64,000 bases of DNA, from the NCBI RefSeq assembly GCF_002259645.1, contig NZ_MWWV01000001.1, forward strand, positions 123,415-187,414. Reading direction: 5' to 3'. This stretch comes from Bifidobacterium tissieri (GTDB taxonomy: Bacteria > Actinomycetota > Actinomycetes > Actinomycetales > Bifidobacteriaceae). The notes under the pieces were generated by a model. The model worked only from the letters and a program-made list of their open reading frames with translations, did not search any database and was not told where the DNA came from. Positions 53,480 through 63,378 of this stretch are shown here, in pieces (position 1 is the stretch's first letter; the number at the start of each line of letters is the position of its first letter). Both the position numbers and the translations under genes were made by a program.

Positions 53480-56076
53480 GTGATGAACTGCTCGTTGCCG
53501 CGCGTGAAATCGAGCACGGCTCCGGCCAGTTCCGTGGCCCCGGCAAGCGTCGGATCGGATTCCAACAGTTCGCGCGTCTGTTCGCGGGCCGCACCGATCA
53601 TATCCGCATCCTTGACCACGCGGAGCAGTTTCAGCGACGACCGGCCACCCGACTGTGCATCGCCCAGCACATCACCGGCACCGCGCAATTCCAGATCGGC
53701 CTGGGCGATTTCAGCGCCATCGGTGGATGTGCGGATCACCTCAAGCCGTTGCGCCGCGATCGAATCCGGCTCGGCGCGCGAGATCAGGAACGCCCAGCTA
53801 TTCGTACCCCCTCGGCCCACACGACCACGCAACTGGTGCAACTGCGACAGGCCAAAACGGTCGGCATCGAAGATCACGATGCAACTGGCCTGCGGCACGT
53901 CAACACCGACCTCGATCACCGTGGTCGCCACCAGCACCGGAGTCTCACCCGACGCGAACCCCTCCATCACCTCGCGCTTGGACTCATCATCATGACGACC
54001 GGTGAGCGTGGCGATACGGATGCCGGCGAACTGCGGCAGCGCGACCAGACGACGGGAGATCTCCTCCACCGAATGCAGCGGCGGCTTCTCCACAGCCTCC
54101 TCATCATCCGCCAGTTCGTCGAACGGGTTCTCGATATACGTGGCGTATTCCTCACCGCGGGATTTACGGGAACCGCGAGCGCTGCGCGATGACGATGAAC
54201 CCCGCGAGCCCGAACCCGAACCGCGCGAACCACCGTCGCCACCGGATCGTTTCGTCCCGGATTTCGCCGCAACGCCAGCAGCCCCGCCGGAAACGCCACC
54301 GATCTCACCGGAATCGGAACCGACATCATCAGCATCCGCATCCTCATCAATACGCGGACAGACGATGTACGCCCGCTCCCCCGCGTCCACACGCGCTCGG
54401 ATATGCGCGAACATGCGGCCCATGGTGTGGCTGTCGGACTCGGGTACGACGATCGTGCGGATCGGCTTGCGCCCGCCGGGCAGTTCCGTCAGCCACGAGA
54501 TGTCAAGATCGCCGAACCATGTCATGGCGGCGGTGCGCGGAATGGGCGTGGCCGTCATGACCAGCAGATGCGGCGCCTTCTCCGACTTGCGTCGCAATGT
54601 CTCACGCTGTTCCACGCCGAACCGGTGCTGTTCGTCGATCACGGCGAGCGCCAGATTCGGTGCCTGGAAGTTCTTGGAGAATGCGGCATGCGTCGCCACT
54701 ACAATGCACGGGTCGCCGCTTGCGGCCTTCGCCAGCACGCGACGGCGTTGCGCCAGCTTCATGCCACCCGTAAGCAGCAGCACCGGAATGCCCTGCTTGC
54801 CGACCATGCGGCCGATGCTGTCGTAATGCTGTTCGGCCAACACCTGTGTGGGGGCGACCAACACCGCCTGGTGTCCGGCATCCACGGCCTGCAGCATCGC
54901 AGCCACGGCCACCACGGTCTTGCCGGAGCCGACCTCGCCCTGCAACAGTCGCTGCATCGGCGACGGTTTGGCCATGTCGGCGGCGATATCGTCGATCACC
55001 TGCTGCTGACCGTTGGTCAATGAGAACGGCAGCGAGGCGATGAACCGCTGTTTGAACGAATCGTCGGGATCGTGCGGCTCCTCGCACGCGTACGCCTCGA
55101 TGCCGTCGCTCTGCCGCCGCGCCTTGAGCAGTGCGGTCTGCGAGACGAACGCCTCCTCGAATCGCAGTGTTCGAATGCCATCATGGAACTGTTTGACGGA
55201 ATCGGGATTATGAATGGCGCAGAATGCCTCGGCCCGATGCATCAGTCGGTTGCGCTCGCGTACGTTTTCGGGGAGCACGTCGGGAATGGCGTGGGCCAGT
55301 GTGGCGGGCATGATCGGCGGCGCCGTGGTCTCATCGCCGCCGTTTGTCGTACCGTTTGTCGTACCGCCAGCGATCGTGTTCGTATTGTTGGCATTCATGT
55401 TGTTGGCATTCGTGCCGCCGTCGCCCACACCGCCGTCGCCCGCGCCGCCGGCAACGGTTCCGACGACCGTAGGGTCCTCGGCCAGCAACCTCATGAATCC
55501 AAGAATCGTCTCATGAATATGGTCGGACGATATGCGCGAACTCGCATGATACACCGGCTGTGGGCGGGATACCTTGGTCAGCGCGGCCTCCACGGAATCG
55601 ATCTCCGCGGGCATGCCGTCGGGCGTCCGTACCACCACCACGTCCGGATGGGTGAACTGCAGATTGTTGTTGAATACGCTCGGATCGCCCGACACCACGA
55701 TCACCGAGCCGGGGCTCAGACGTGAGGCCATCCAGTCGCCGTATCCACGATTATGCGAGAAGAACGTCAGGCGTACGGTTCCGGGCGCGCTGCCGTATTC
55801 GTAGGAGAAGTCGGCGTCGTCAAGTATCGATTCCACACGTCCGCCGGATCGTCCGTTCATCGGCACCACGCGAGTCTGTCGTACGGTGGCTACGAACGCG
55901 GCCTTCACGCCAACGGTAATGCGCCGGACCGGTGTCACCGGCACGGGATCGGACACGCGGAACGGATAGTAGGCGAGTGCGTCGCGCACGGTGATCACGC
56001 CCAGTGATTTCAACGCTCCGACACGCCGTCTGTTCGTCATCAACGACGATACTGCGGAGTCCAAAGCGATAGTCAT
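53470..56076 (-). CDS. recG: ATP-dependent DNA helicase RecG
   Basis: Branch-migration helicase acting on stalled forks and Holliday junctions. The 868-aa protein has the OB-fold wedge region, Walker A GEVGSGKTVVA, DEQHRFG in place of DEAH, TATPIPRT, VATTVIEVGVDVP, and QLRGRVGRGG. It is about 100-150 residues longer than usual, owing to two low-complexity insertions: a Gly/Asn/Thr segment before the helicase domain, and a Ser/Gly/Arg segment (GGSRGSGSGSRGSSSSRSAR) after IVCPRIDEDAD. AGGG precedes the ATG at 56076; longer readings lack a ribosome site. Confidence 0.94.
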   Translation of the reverse strand: MTIALDSAVSSLMTNRRRVGALKSLGVITVRDALAYYPFRVSDPVPVTPVRRITVGVKAAFVATVRQTRVVPMNGRSGGRVESILDDADFSYEYGSAPGTVRLTFFSHNRGYGDWMASRLSPGSVIVVSGDPSVFNNNLQFTHPDVVVVRTPDGMPAEIDSVEAALTKVSRPQPVYHASSRISSDHIHETILGFMRLLAEDPTVVGTVAGGAGDGGVGDGGTNANNMNANNTNTIAGGTTNGTTNGGDETTAPPIMPATLAHAIPDVLPENVRERNRLMHRAEAFCAIHNPDSVKQFHDGIRTLRFEEAFVSQTALLKARRQSDGIEAYACEEPHDPDDSFKQRFIASLPFSLTNGQQQVIDDIAADMAKPSPMQRLLQGEVGSGKTVVAVAAMLQAVDAGHQAVLVAPTQVLAEQHYDSIGRMVGKQGIPVLLLTGGMKLAQRRRVLAKAASGDPCIVVATHAAFSKNFQAPNLALAVIDEQHRFGVEQRETLRRKSEKAPHLLVMTATPIPRTAAMTWFGDLDISWLTELPGGRKPIRTIVVPESDSHTMGRMFAHIRARVDAGERAYIVCPRIDEDADADDVGSDSGEIGGVSGGAAGVAAKSGTKRSGGDGGSRGSGSGSRGSSSSRSARGSRKSRGEEYATYIENPFDELADDEEAVEKPPLHSVEEISRRLVALPQFAGIRIATLTGRHDDESKREVMEGFASGETPVLVATTVIEVGVDVPQASCIVIFDADRFGLSQLHQLRGRVGRGGTNSWAFLISRAEPDSIAAQRLEVIRTSTDGAEIAQADLELRGAGDVLGDAQSGGRSSLKLLRVVKDADMIGAAREQTRELLESDPTLAGATELAGAVLDFTRGNEQFITST

Positions 56077-56156
56077 ACGCCCTATTTGTACCCATTCGTA
56101 TCGACGACCGATCACAACCGCTGCAATACGGTGGTCCGATCGCGGCAATCCAGGGG

Positions 56157-56512
56157 TTATAGACCAAAAAGTGTGTCTATTTTGGCATGAAGGCCTATAC
56201 CCATAACCATCCGGTGCTTGTTCGACATACGCGTGCGTCCGATGAGCACGGAACATCTTCCCCGATACTTGTTTGTCGCATGCGTGCGTCCAATGAGCAT
56301 CGTGTCTCATCCTACGTACTCATTGGCCATACACATGCGTCGTATGAGCACGGGAGCTTCTCCCCCGGTGCTTGTTCGGCGTACGCGTGTGTCCGATAGG
56401 CACCACCCCGGTTACGCTAGCGATGATCGAGGATCATATACGCCAGCGCTTCACAATACGGCATGTGGCATGTATCACAACCAGACCACCAGACACACAT
56501 TTTGGCCTATAA
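56157..56512. repeat. Inverted-repeat-bounded segment containing 51-52 bp tandem repeats
   Basis: Complementary 22-bp ends (56157-56178 and 56491-56512, 20 of 22 matching) enclose about 310 bp. Inside are four tandem units of 51, 51, 52 and about 44 bp starting at 56218, 56269, 56320 and 56372, sharing TTGTTCG...GCGTGCGTCC(A/G)ATGAGCA. No credible gene lies in the 513-bp recG-rpmB gap. The structure resembles a MITE with internal repeats. Confidence 0.75.
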
Positions 56513-56539
56513 GCCTCACACAAACACAGCCAAACAAAA

Positions 56540-56567
56540 AAGGCTCCGGAATCGCTTCCGGAGCCTT
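56540..56567 (-). terminator. Terminator of rpmB
   Basis: A perfect 12-bp stem (AAGGCTCCGGAA / TTCCGGAGCCTT) with a 4-nt loop, followed on the minus strand by a T-run (TTTTTTGTTTGG), lies 22 bp after the rpmB stop. Confidence 0.9.
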
Positions 56568-56589
56568 ACGCTACTATGCGTACCGCAAA

Positions 56590-56781
56590 TCAGGCGGCGC
56601 GCTGGACCTTGCCGGCCTTCAGGCAGGAGGTGCACACGCGCAGGCGAACGTTCTCGCCTTCGACGGTGGTGCGAACCGACTGCAGGTTCGGCAGGAAGCG
56701 ACGCTTGTTACGGATATGCGAGTGAGAAACGGTGTAACCGACCTGCGGGCCCTTGCCGCAGACTGCACAACGAGCTGCCAT
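56590..56781 (-). CDS. rpmB: 50S ribosomal protein L28
   Basis: Large-subunit ribosomal protein of 63 aa. It begins [20 protein letters not shown] and contains [16 protein letters not shown] and a second CxxC ([11 protein letters not shown]), so it is the four-cysteine (zinc-binding) paralogue type. GAGGAG precedes the ATG. Followed by its own terminator; the gap to the CPBP gene on the other side (56782-57016) shows no gene. Confidence 0.96.
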   Translation of the reverse strand: MAARCAVCGKGPQVGYTVSHSHIRNKRRFLPNLQSVRTTVEGENVRLRVCTSCLKAGKVQRAA

Positions 56782-57016
56782 GTTTGACTCCTCTAACTTA
56801 CTGCTTGTTCAAGTCTTTCCCGTGTCCCCGTCGGGAAGCAACCCGGCCTGAACACACAACTTCACGATCTTACAGCGAAATACGAGATATTGCAAGTATG
56901 ACGGGTATCATACCGTGGATATTGTGTGCCGACCGAAGTGCTGTCCACAAACCGGACGCCCTAGGCGTCAACACGCCATCAGTCGCGCAACCGCACGACG
57001 ACCGCTTTCCACCGCT

Positions 57017-58336
57017 CTAGCCAAGCCGCATCATCAGCGGCGCGACGATCGTCGCGAAAAGCGTCAGTGCGCCGAACACGATGATTCCCGGATTGCCAAG
57101 CGCCACACTCACCCGATTGCGTGGAGCCAGTTCCCGTGGCGACTGCTGGAAGTACGCGATCCTGCGACGGATGGCATTGGCGATGAACACCGTGCCCACG
57201 ACGACCAGTATCAGGACGCACGCTATGTACACCAGATATCCCACCAACGCGGGCCCGCTCTGAGCGAAGGCGTGCGACATGCGCTGCACATCACCGGACG
57301 TCAGATCATCCATGGCCTTGTCGGTGACGTTGTCGGACAGCAAGGGCGCCACCACGCCACCGAAGAAGTTCACCGTGGCGTGCAATGCGATCGTGTACCG
57401 CAATCGTCCGGTACGTACATACACGTAGGCCCACAGCAGGCCCCAGCCGAACGTGTAGAAGAACTGGTACAGGTTGGAGTGCATCAGTCCGAACAGCAGC
57501 GCCGACGACAATACGGCGACCTTCTCCCCGTAGATGCGAATGCTGTCGATGATGCACCGGCGGAATACGAACTCCTCGGCAAGCGGCGCAAGCACCACGA
57601 ACGTAAGGAACTGCGCCGCGATATCGGCGGGACCGGTGCTGGAGGTCACCGAGTCCAGAATATTGTTGAACTTGCCGCCCGACAGCAGATCCGCCGACCA
57701 TGATCCGAACAGTCCGCCGACGAACATGATCGGATAACCCATGACCAGAACCATCAGCCAGTCCTTGACACCGAAACTCGCGCCGGGGTCGGGAGTGCGT
57801 GGCTGTGGCGGATATTTGGGAACGGTGAACGCAACGATCAGGCACAGTGGCAATGCGAACCCATACTGGACGACGTCCGACAACAGCAATGACAGCCATT
57901 CCATGCTGTCGATCGATCCCGCGGACGGATTGATCGCGTGCAATGCGGAATCCCCTACGGATTTCATCACCATGGCGAGGATTTCGTTGGCGAGCATCCA
58001 GACGAGTAGCGTCCATCCCACGCGGGAGAACGCCTTGCGGGCCGTACGCAGATTCACTTCCGGATAGTACACGAGTCCGTTGAGGATAGGTACGCCCGGC
58101 ATGGGCGACCCGTTGGGTGTACCGAACCCGTTGGGTGTACCGAATCTGTTCGGCGGCCATGCCGCGGAGACCGGCATGGCTGACGGCGATTGATACGACG
58201 GCGCGGTCTGGGCCTGCTGTGGCACAGGCTGCTGCGGCACAGGTGCGGATTGCTGCGGTACAGGCTGTTGCGGCACAAACCGCTGCGGCGCGGATTGCTG
58301 CGACGGCTGAGTTTGCGGATAGCGTGGGTCGCTCAT
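57017..58336 (-). CDS. CPBP-family intramembrane protease
   Basis: A 439-aa polytopic membrane protein of the CAAX/CPBP (Abi) family. The N-terminal ~100 residues are cytoplasmic and Pro/Gln-rich with repeats of PQQPVPQQ. Catalytic motifs are LAEEFVFRRCIID (EExxxR), FGLMHSNLYQF (FxxxH) and LRYTIALHATVNFFGG. Substrates are unknown; relatives act in bacteriocin immunity or protein maturation. GGGAGGGGG precedes the ATG at 58336. Confidence 0.87.
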   Translation of the reverse strand: MSDPRYPQTQPSQQSAPQRFVPQQPVPQQSAPVPQQPVPQQAQTAPSYQSPSAMPVSAAWPPNRFGTPNGFGTPNGSPMPGVPILNGLVYYPEVNLRTARKAFSRVGWTLLVWMLANEILAMVMKSVGDSALHAINPSAGSIDSMEWLSLLLSDVVQYGFALPLCLIVAFTVPKYPPQPRTPDPGASFGVKDWLMVLVMGYPIMFVGGLFGSWSADLLSGGKFNNILDSVTSSTGPADIAAQFLTFVVLAPLAEEFVFRRCIIDSIRIYGEKVAVLSSALLFGLMHSNLYQFFYTFGWGLLWAYVYVRTGRLRYTIALHATVNFFGGVVAPLLSDNVTDKAMDDLTSGDVQRMSHAFAQSGPALVGYLVYIACVLILVVVGTVFIANAIRRRIAYFQQSPRELAPRNRVSVALGNPGIIVFGALTLFATIVAPLMMRLG

Positions 58337-58536
58337 CGCCACCCCCTCCCTACGACTAAGAACCACCTTTCTCCCACCGTAGCACTTGCACGCCGCGTCG
58401 CCCATCAATTCATCGTGCGTTCATGTTCTTCGTGGTATTGGCCACCGAAACGGCCCTTACCATGAAGGTTGGTTATCGCACAGCCCGTGCGGCATGGCAG
58501 TTCCGCAGTCGCGACAGCGAAAGAGAGGATCACACC

Positions 58537-59904
58537 ATGACCGGACCCACCGCCAACGCGAGTGCCTCTTCACCCATCTTCCCGGACAACGCCGATCATG
58601 CCACCGCAGTCAAGGGGCAGGACGCCCCTCAGGCGCTCGGCAACGGCGAATTCCCCGTACCGCCCAATGGCAAGCTCACCTCGCGTGAAAAGAAGTGGAT
58701 CGTCTACGACGTCGGCAATTCCGCATTCGTGCTGCTGAGCACCGCCGTGATCCCGATCTACGCGAAGTCGCTGATGCCCGCCGACGGCAACATCGTGTCG
58801 GCATGGGGATACGCGCAGACGATCGCCTCGCTGGTGATCGCACTGCTCATGCCGCTGCTCGGTTCGATCGCCGACGTGCAGGGCATGAAGATCAAGTTCT
58901 TCCTTGGATTCTTCGGCACGGGCGTAGTGATGTGCTGCGCTATGGCGCTTCCGCTCACCTGGCTGCCGTTCCTCATTATCTACGTGCTCGCCACGATCGG
59001 TTTGAACGGTTCGCTCACGTTCTACGATTCCATGCTGATCGACACGACGAGCAACGACCGCATGGACAAGGTCTCATCCCACGGATACGGCTGGGGATAT
59101 GTGGGGTCCACGGTCCCGTTCATCGTCTGCATTGCGCTGATCTTCGGCGGTCCGGCCCTGTTCGGCTGGTCGACGACGGCGTGCACGCGCGCATCATTCG
59201 TGATCACCGCCGTCTGGTGGGTGGCGTTCACGATCCCGCTGCTGACCAGCTACCGTCAGGAGCACTACCGTGCCACGCGCGAGCATACGCGTGAGGCCGT
59301 GCGCGGCACGTTCACCGAACTCGCCGGCACGCTGGGCAAGCTCGTGCAGAACAAGTCGCTGTGGATGTTCATGGTCGCGTTCTTCTTCTACATCGACGCC
59401 GTGAACACGGTGATCTCGATGAGCACGTCGTACGGCACCCAGCTCGGCATCGATTCGACGCAGCTGGTAATCGCACTGCTGGTCACGCAGTTCGTCGCGT
59501 TCCCGTGCGCGATCATCTACGGCCGTCTGGCGGGCCGTTTCGGCTGCAAGCCGATGATCATGGTCGCCGTCGTGGCCTACATGGGCATCGTGTTCTTCGC
59601 CACGTTCTTCCTGAAGGAAGCCCTCGAATTCTGGATCCTCGCGATCCTCGTCGGCATGTTCCAAGGCGGCATTCAGGCGCTGTCACGCTCGTACTACGGC
59701 AAGATCATTCCCAAGGAACATGCCAACGAATACTACGGACTGTACGATATCTTCGGCAAGACGGCGAGTATTCTCGGCACGTTCCTGGTGGCGACGACCA
59801 CGACGCTGACCGGTAACGCGTCGCTCGGCGTGCTGTCCATCGCGATCCTGCTGGTCGTCGCGCTGGTATTCCTCACGTTGCAGAAGGACCCGACACGGCA
59901 GTAA
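58537..59904 (+). CDS. MFS transporter, UMF1/Atg22-like
   Basis: A 455-aa major-facilitator membrane protein with about twelve helices. It opens SREKKWIVYDVGNSAFVLLS, the characteristic start of the UMF1 family, and contains SSHGYGWGYVGSTVPFIV and RSYYGKIIPKEHANEYYGLYD. The family is linked to vacuolar effluxer Atg22; the bacterial substrate is unknown. AGAGG 8 nt before the ATG at 58537 supports this start. Confidence 0.86.
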   Translation: MTGPTANASASSPIFPDNADHATAVKGQDAPQALGNGEFPVPPNGKLTSREKKWIVYDVGNSAFVLLSTAVIPIYAKSLMPADGNIVSAWGYAQTIASLVIALLMPLLGSIADVQGMKIKFFLGFFGTGVVMCCAMALPLTWLPFLIIYVLATIGLNGSLTFYDSMLIDTTSNDRMDKVSSHGYGWGYVGSTVPFIVCIALIFGGPALFGWSTTACTRASFVITAVWWVAFTIPLLTSYRQEHYRATREHTREAVRGTFTELAGTLGKLVQNKSLWMFMVAFFFYIDAVNTVISMSTSYGTQLGIDSTQLVIALLVTQFVAFPCAIIYGRLAGRFGCKPMIMVAVVAYMGIVFFATFFLKEALEFWILAILVGMFQGGIQALSRSYYGKIIPKEHANEYYGLYDIFGKTASILGTFLVATTTTLTGNASLGVLSIAILLVVALVFLTLQKDPTRQ

Positions 59905-59937
59905 ACCCGTGGAACGATGAGCCGCAAATTCGTTGCT

Positions 59938-59943
59938 TAAAAT
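59938..59943 (+). promoter_or_regulatory. -10 box of the small membrane-protein gene
   Basis: TAAAAT lies exactly 7 nt before the ATG at 59951, with no ribosome-binding site between, a leaderless arrangement. Confidence 0.5.
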
Positions 59944-59950
59944 CGGACTT

Positions 59951-60547
59951 ATGCAGAACGACAGCAAACGGCCCGAAACCCAGCCCGGCTCAGGACGCAG
60001 GCCATGGTTCGACCGTCGCGATCCCGGAGACCGTCCGGATCGTTCGTGGATCGCATGGCATTGGAAGGGCGTTGTCGCCGCACTGTGCGCGATCGGACTG
60101 GCCGTGATGTCATATTTTTGGATCTGGCTGCCGAACCGGCCTGTTGACATCAGCCATACGCAGTATGTGATCAAGACCGGCGACAAGTTCACTCATCGTC
60201 AGATCGACGATGCGATCGGCGTGATGCTGGATCGCAAATGGACGAATTGGCACGGTTGCGTGATCTACAAGATCACCTATGACGAGGCATGGTCCGATCA
60301 GTATCTCGCGTCCGAACATCAGATGACCGTCGACCACCCCGGTTCCAGTTCCTCCATATCGATGGCGATCGATCAGTACGGCGCGGATCGTGTAGTCATA
60401 TTCCAGACCGATTTTCAGTGCAGCGGCGCCGGCAACACCATGAGTATGGGTACGAGTCGGCAATCCGGATGGATGGACACCTACGTCTATGATCCTGACT
60501 CGTACGACGCCGAACGCGGCTGGATGTATATCGACAGCGGTTACTGA
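59951..60547 (+). CDS. Membrane-anchored protein of unknown function
   Basis: A 198-aa protein: a charged Pro/Arg/Asp-rich N-terminus (about 1-38), one membrane helix (about 39-63, VVAALCAIGLAVMSYFWIWL) and a 135-residue extracytoplasmic part rich in Tyr, Asp and Ser (KITYDEAWSDQYLASEHQM, DTYVYDPDSYDAERGWMYI). No family recognised. ATG at 59951 is fixed by the -10 box 7 nt upstream. Its stop overlaps the stop of the convergent ClC gene by 7 bp. Confidence 0.72.
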   Translation: MQNDSKRPETQPGSGRRPWFDRRDPGDRPDRSWIAWHWKGVVAALCAIGLAVMSYFWIWLPNRPVDISHTQYVIKTGDKFTHRQIDDAIGVMLDRKWTNWHGCVIYKITYDEAWSDQYLASEHQMTVDHPGSSSSISMAIDQYGADRVVIFQTDFQCSGAGNTMSMGTSRQSGWMDTYVYDPDSYDAERGWMYIDSGY

Positions 60548-62025
60548 CGCTGCCCTCGCCTCGTGTTCGACCACCGTTCAAGTAGCCAGTGGGAAGTGAA
60601 CGCGGAAACGGCGACGGCCATCCCGACCGGCACGAAGAACGTAATCGGCGCTTCGGTGAGCTCCATGACCAGGCACATAGCCATCAGTGGTGCCTGCTGC
60701 GACGCCGACAGCAACGCAGCCGCGCCGATCAGCGCGCAGGCGGTCACCGAATCGATCGGACAGACCAGCAGCCATGGCAACGCCAGCATGGCGCCCATCG
60801 TGGTGCCTAAGGCGATTCCCGGCTGCAGCACACCACCGGATGCGCCGGAGCGGATCGTCAGCAACGTGACGATCGCCTTGGCCGCGAACGACACCGCCAA
60901 CAGCCCAAGCATCGGCCAGAAATACTGCCGCAGGTCACCGCCGATGCTCATGTCGAATCCAAGCAGATTCCACGGGGACGCGCCGGCCGAGGACGTGGAC
61001 AGCACGGCGCCGGAATCGTTGCCGATGAACGTGCTGAATCCCAACTGCGCGTCGGCTCTACCATTGCCCATCACCTGCGGCACCCACAATGCCACCGCAC
61101 CGGTGATCACACCGGCCAACGGCATCTGCCACATCAGCGCCTTGCCGGTTGGCTTATGCGACTCGGCCCACTGCGACCCCTTACGGAACAGTGCACCCGC
61201 CACACCGCACACCGCGCCGCACAGCAGTGCGAACAGCATGAGCGTAGGCGTCTCTCCCGGCTGCATGGCGGTGATGTCATAGAACGTGTGATGTCCCTTG
61301 ATCAGCGTGGCCACAAACGCCGCCACTGCCGACGACCCCAATCCGAACGCCACGTTCTCCACGGTGATGTCGGCCAGCAGAATCTCCACGGCGAAGAACA
61401 TGCCGGCAAGCGGCGCATCGTAGACGCCTCCGAGACCCGCACCTGCGGCCACCGCGACCACCAGCCGTCGGTCAAGATCCTGCAGATGGAAGATATCGCA
61501 GAATCGTTGGGCGAGCATGGCGCCGAGTTCGCGCGGAGCCACCTCACGCCCGATCGACGCGCCCGATCCGACGATGAAGATCTGCAGCACCACATGCAGC
61601 AGCGTCTGCCACCACGGCATGCGTTCACCATCGACGGCCTTCTTGACCGACGGCACTGTAGTGGTTTTGGTGCGTAGCAGATACCAGATCACCGCGGCGA
61701 TCGACAATCCGACCGTGACCGATACCGCGCGACGCCAGCCCGGCACAATGAACGGACCGGGCATGGACGAGCCTTCGATGTATCCGAGCATCACATGCTC
61801 CACACCGTACAGCAGCAACGTCAATAGTCCTGCGCCCACGCCGATTACCGCGCCGAGCACGATTACGGCCGCCGTCAGCCATCCGATTCGCTTCCAGTCA
61901 GTGACTGTGCCGGCAGTGGCCTTGCCGTTGGTTCCGTCGTTCGTGTGTACCGTCGCCGTATTGGTTGCCGTGGTTCCGGAGTCCGTGATTTCAGACGTCG
62001 TCTTCCGATTCGTATCCTGCCGCAT
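60541..62025 (-). CDS. ClC-family chloride channel/antiporter
   Basis: A 494-aa polytopic membrane protein. ClC selectivity-filter motifs are present as GSGASIGREVAPRELGA, GLGGVYDAPLAGMFFAVE and GASGGVLQPGIALG. The N-terminal 35 residues are a Thr/Asn-rich cytoplasmic tail. It lacks CBS domains. It probably exchanges Cl- and H+ for acid tolerance, which suits a lactic/acetic-acid producer; transport mode cannot be read from the sequence with confidence. Confidence 0.9.
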   Translation of the reverse strand: MRQDTNRKTTSEITDSGTTATNTATVHTNDGTNGKATAGTVTDWKRIGWLTAAVIVLGAVIGVGAGLLTLLLYGVEHVMLGYIEGSSMPGPFIVPGWRRAVSVTVGLSIAAVIWYLLRTKTTTVPSVKKAVDGERMPWWQTLLHVVLQIFIVGSGASIGREVAPRELGAMLAQRFCDIFHLQDLDRRLVVAVAAGAGLGGVYDAPLAGMFFAVEILLADITVENVAFGLGSSAVAAFVATLIKGHHTFYDITAMQPGETPTLMLFALLCGAVCGVAGALFRKGSQWAESHKPTGKALMWQMPLAGVITGAVALWVPQVMGNGRADAQLGFSTFIGNDSGAVLSTSSAGASPWNLLGFDMSIGGDLRQYFWPMLGLLAVSFAAKAIVTLLTIRSGASGGVLQPGIALGTTMGAMLALPWLLVCPIDSVTACALIGAAALLSASQQAPLMAMCLVMELTEAPITFFVPVGMAVAVSAFTSHWLLERWSNTRRGQRQ

Positions 62026-62139
62026 ACGGATATATCCTCACACCGATCATGCGTAAACTGCCGTTCCATACCATACTCAGCGTCCGGACCATGAGCGGCT
62101 CAGATCACTCGGAAAGAGTCCTGCGGTAGTCGCTTGTCC

Positions 62140-63240
62140 TTACTGCAACGGCAGGATCACCGTGGGCGAGCCGATCGGCAGATCCTCCACGACAGTCAGA
62201 TGGCCGGTTTTGTCCGAATGAAACATCGTCAGATGATCCTGGGTCTCATTCGCAGCGATCAGGTATCGTCCGATTGCGCACAAATGGCGGGGACGCCCCT
62301 CGCCGCTGGATACGCTTTCCCGGCGGGTCAGCGTCCGCCCGTCCCATGCCAATGCGACGATGCGATCGGATCCACGCAATCCAACGTAGGCCATGCCCTC
62401 ATATCCATTGGCACTCGGAATGAAGGCGAGCGATGCCGCCTGATCGGCCGGTTCCGCGTCAAGATCGATCGTCTGTAGAATACGTAGATCATTGGCATCC
62501 AGCACCGTGACCGTGCGTCCCCATTCGTTGACGACGGCCACACGCCATTCGTCGAAATGATTTGACTCGGATGCAACCGGCAGCAGATGCATATCCCGCG
62601 GTCCGGTGCCCGGTGCCAGACGCACCATGCCGGTACGCACCAGTTCGCCGTTCATCCAGCGATGAACATAGATGCGATCGGCGCCAAGATCCGTGGACAG
62701 CACGCGGCCGTCCGGCAACGGCAGGATCCAGTGGGCGTGTGGTCCTTCCTGCGCTGGCAATGGACCATGCCCTTCATCGGGATCGCCCGGCAACGTCTGT
62801 GATACATCGCCGAGACTGCCATCGGTATTGATGGGAAATACGCTGATCGATCCGCTCACATAGTTTGCGGTGATCGCATGGGCGTTCCCCTGATCGTCAG
62901 TGGCGACGGCCACATGTGTGGGTCCGTCTCCTGGTACCGCCACATGTGAGACCAGAGTCAGACGGCACGAATCATGGTCATCGTCAATACGTAGTGCCGC
63001 CAGTCCTCGGCTATTTTCCAATACCGCGTAGACCATGTCGACGGTGCCGCCCACACGATACCGTTCCAGCCATGATGGCGACGGAACATCGGATAGTAGA
63101 CGCTGATGGTGCAGAGAGGCTACGCCATCGTCGGTGATGTGCGCTGTGCACAGCTCGATTCCCCTGCCATGCGATCCCTGCAAGGATCCGTACCCGCCGA
63201 TCAACAGATCGATATCAGATGTCTGTAATGTTTGTGCCAT
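62140..63240 (-). CDS. Lactonase-family beta-propeller protein (6-phosphogluconolactonase-like)
   Basis: A 366-aa seven-bladed beta-propeller protein of the Pgl/cycloisomerase-2 family. Visible family features are LLIGGYGS at the start, VYAVLEN, DGPTHVAV, PLPAQEGPHAHWILPLPDGR, LGADRIYVHRW, GTGPRDMHL and SSGEGRPRHLCAIGRYLIAA. It may hydrolyse 6-phosphogluconolactone or another lactone. A TACACT box lies 7 nt before the ATG at 63240 (minus strand), suggesting a leaderless mRNA. Confidence 0.87.
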   Translation of the reverse strand: MAQTLQTSDIDLLIGGYGSLQGSHGRGIELCTAHITDDGVASLHHQRLLSDVPSPSWLERYRVGGTVDMVYAVLENSRGLAALRIDDDHDSCRLTLVSHVAVPGDGPTHVAVATDDQGNAHAITANYVSGSISVFPINTDGSLGDVSQTLPGDPDEGHGPLPAQEGPHAHWILPLPDGRVLSTDLGADRIYVHRWMNGELVRTGMVRLAPGTGPRDMHLLPVASESNHFDEWRVAVVNEWGRTVTVLDANDLRILQTIDLDAEPADQAASLAFIPSANGYEGMAYVGLRGSDRIVALAWDGRTLTRRESVSSGEGRPRHLCAIGRYLIAANETQDHLTMFHSDKTGHLTVVEDLPIGSPTVILPLQ

Positions 63241-63332
63241 AGTTGTCAGTGTATGACGTAATCATATGCAATCATGCGTTTTCGACCGTGGTACATTCGA
63301 TCATTGTTGGGTGAGAATCAGGGAGAATAAGA

Positions 63333-63364
63333 GGAGGTCCGGCGGCTGTTGCCGTCGGACCTCC
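63333..63364 (-). terminator. Terminator of the rRNA operon
   Basis: A 10-bp stem (GGAGGTCCGG / TCGGACCTCC) with an internal G/C-rich loop lies just past the 5S gene end on the minus strand, followed by a T-rich TCTTATTCTCCC stretch. Confidence 0.75.
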
Positions 63365-63378
63365 ATGACGTAGTGTGT

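Noticed and set aside
56157..56512. Tandem direct repeats as a replication origin or iteron cluster
   Set aside because: Units are long and diverged, with no DnaA-box pattern or replication gene nearby. The inverted ends fit a MITE-like element better.
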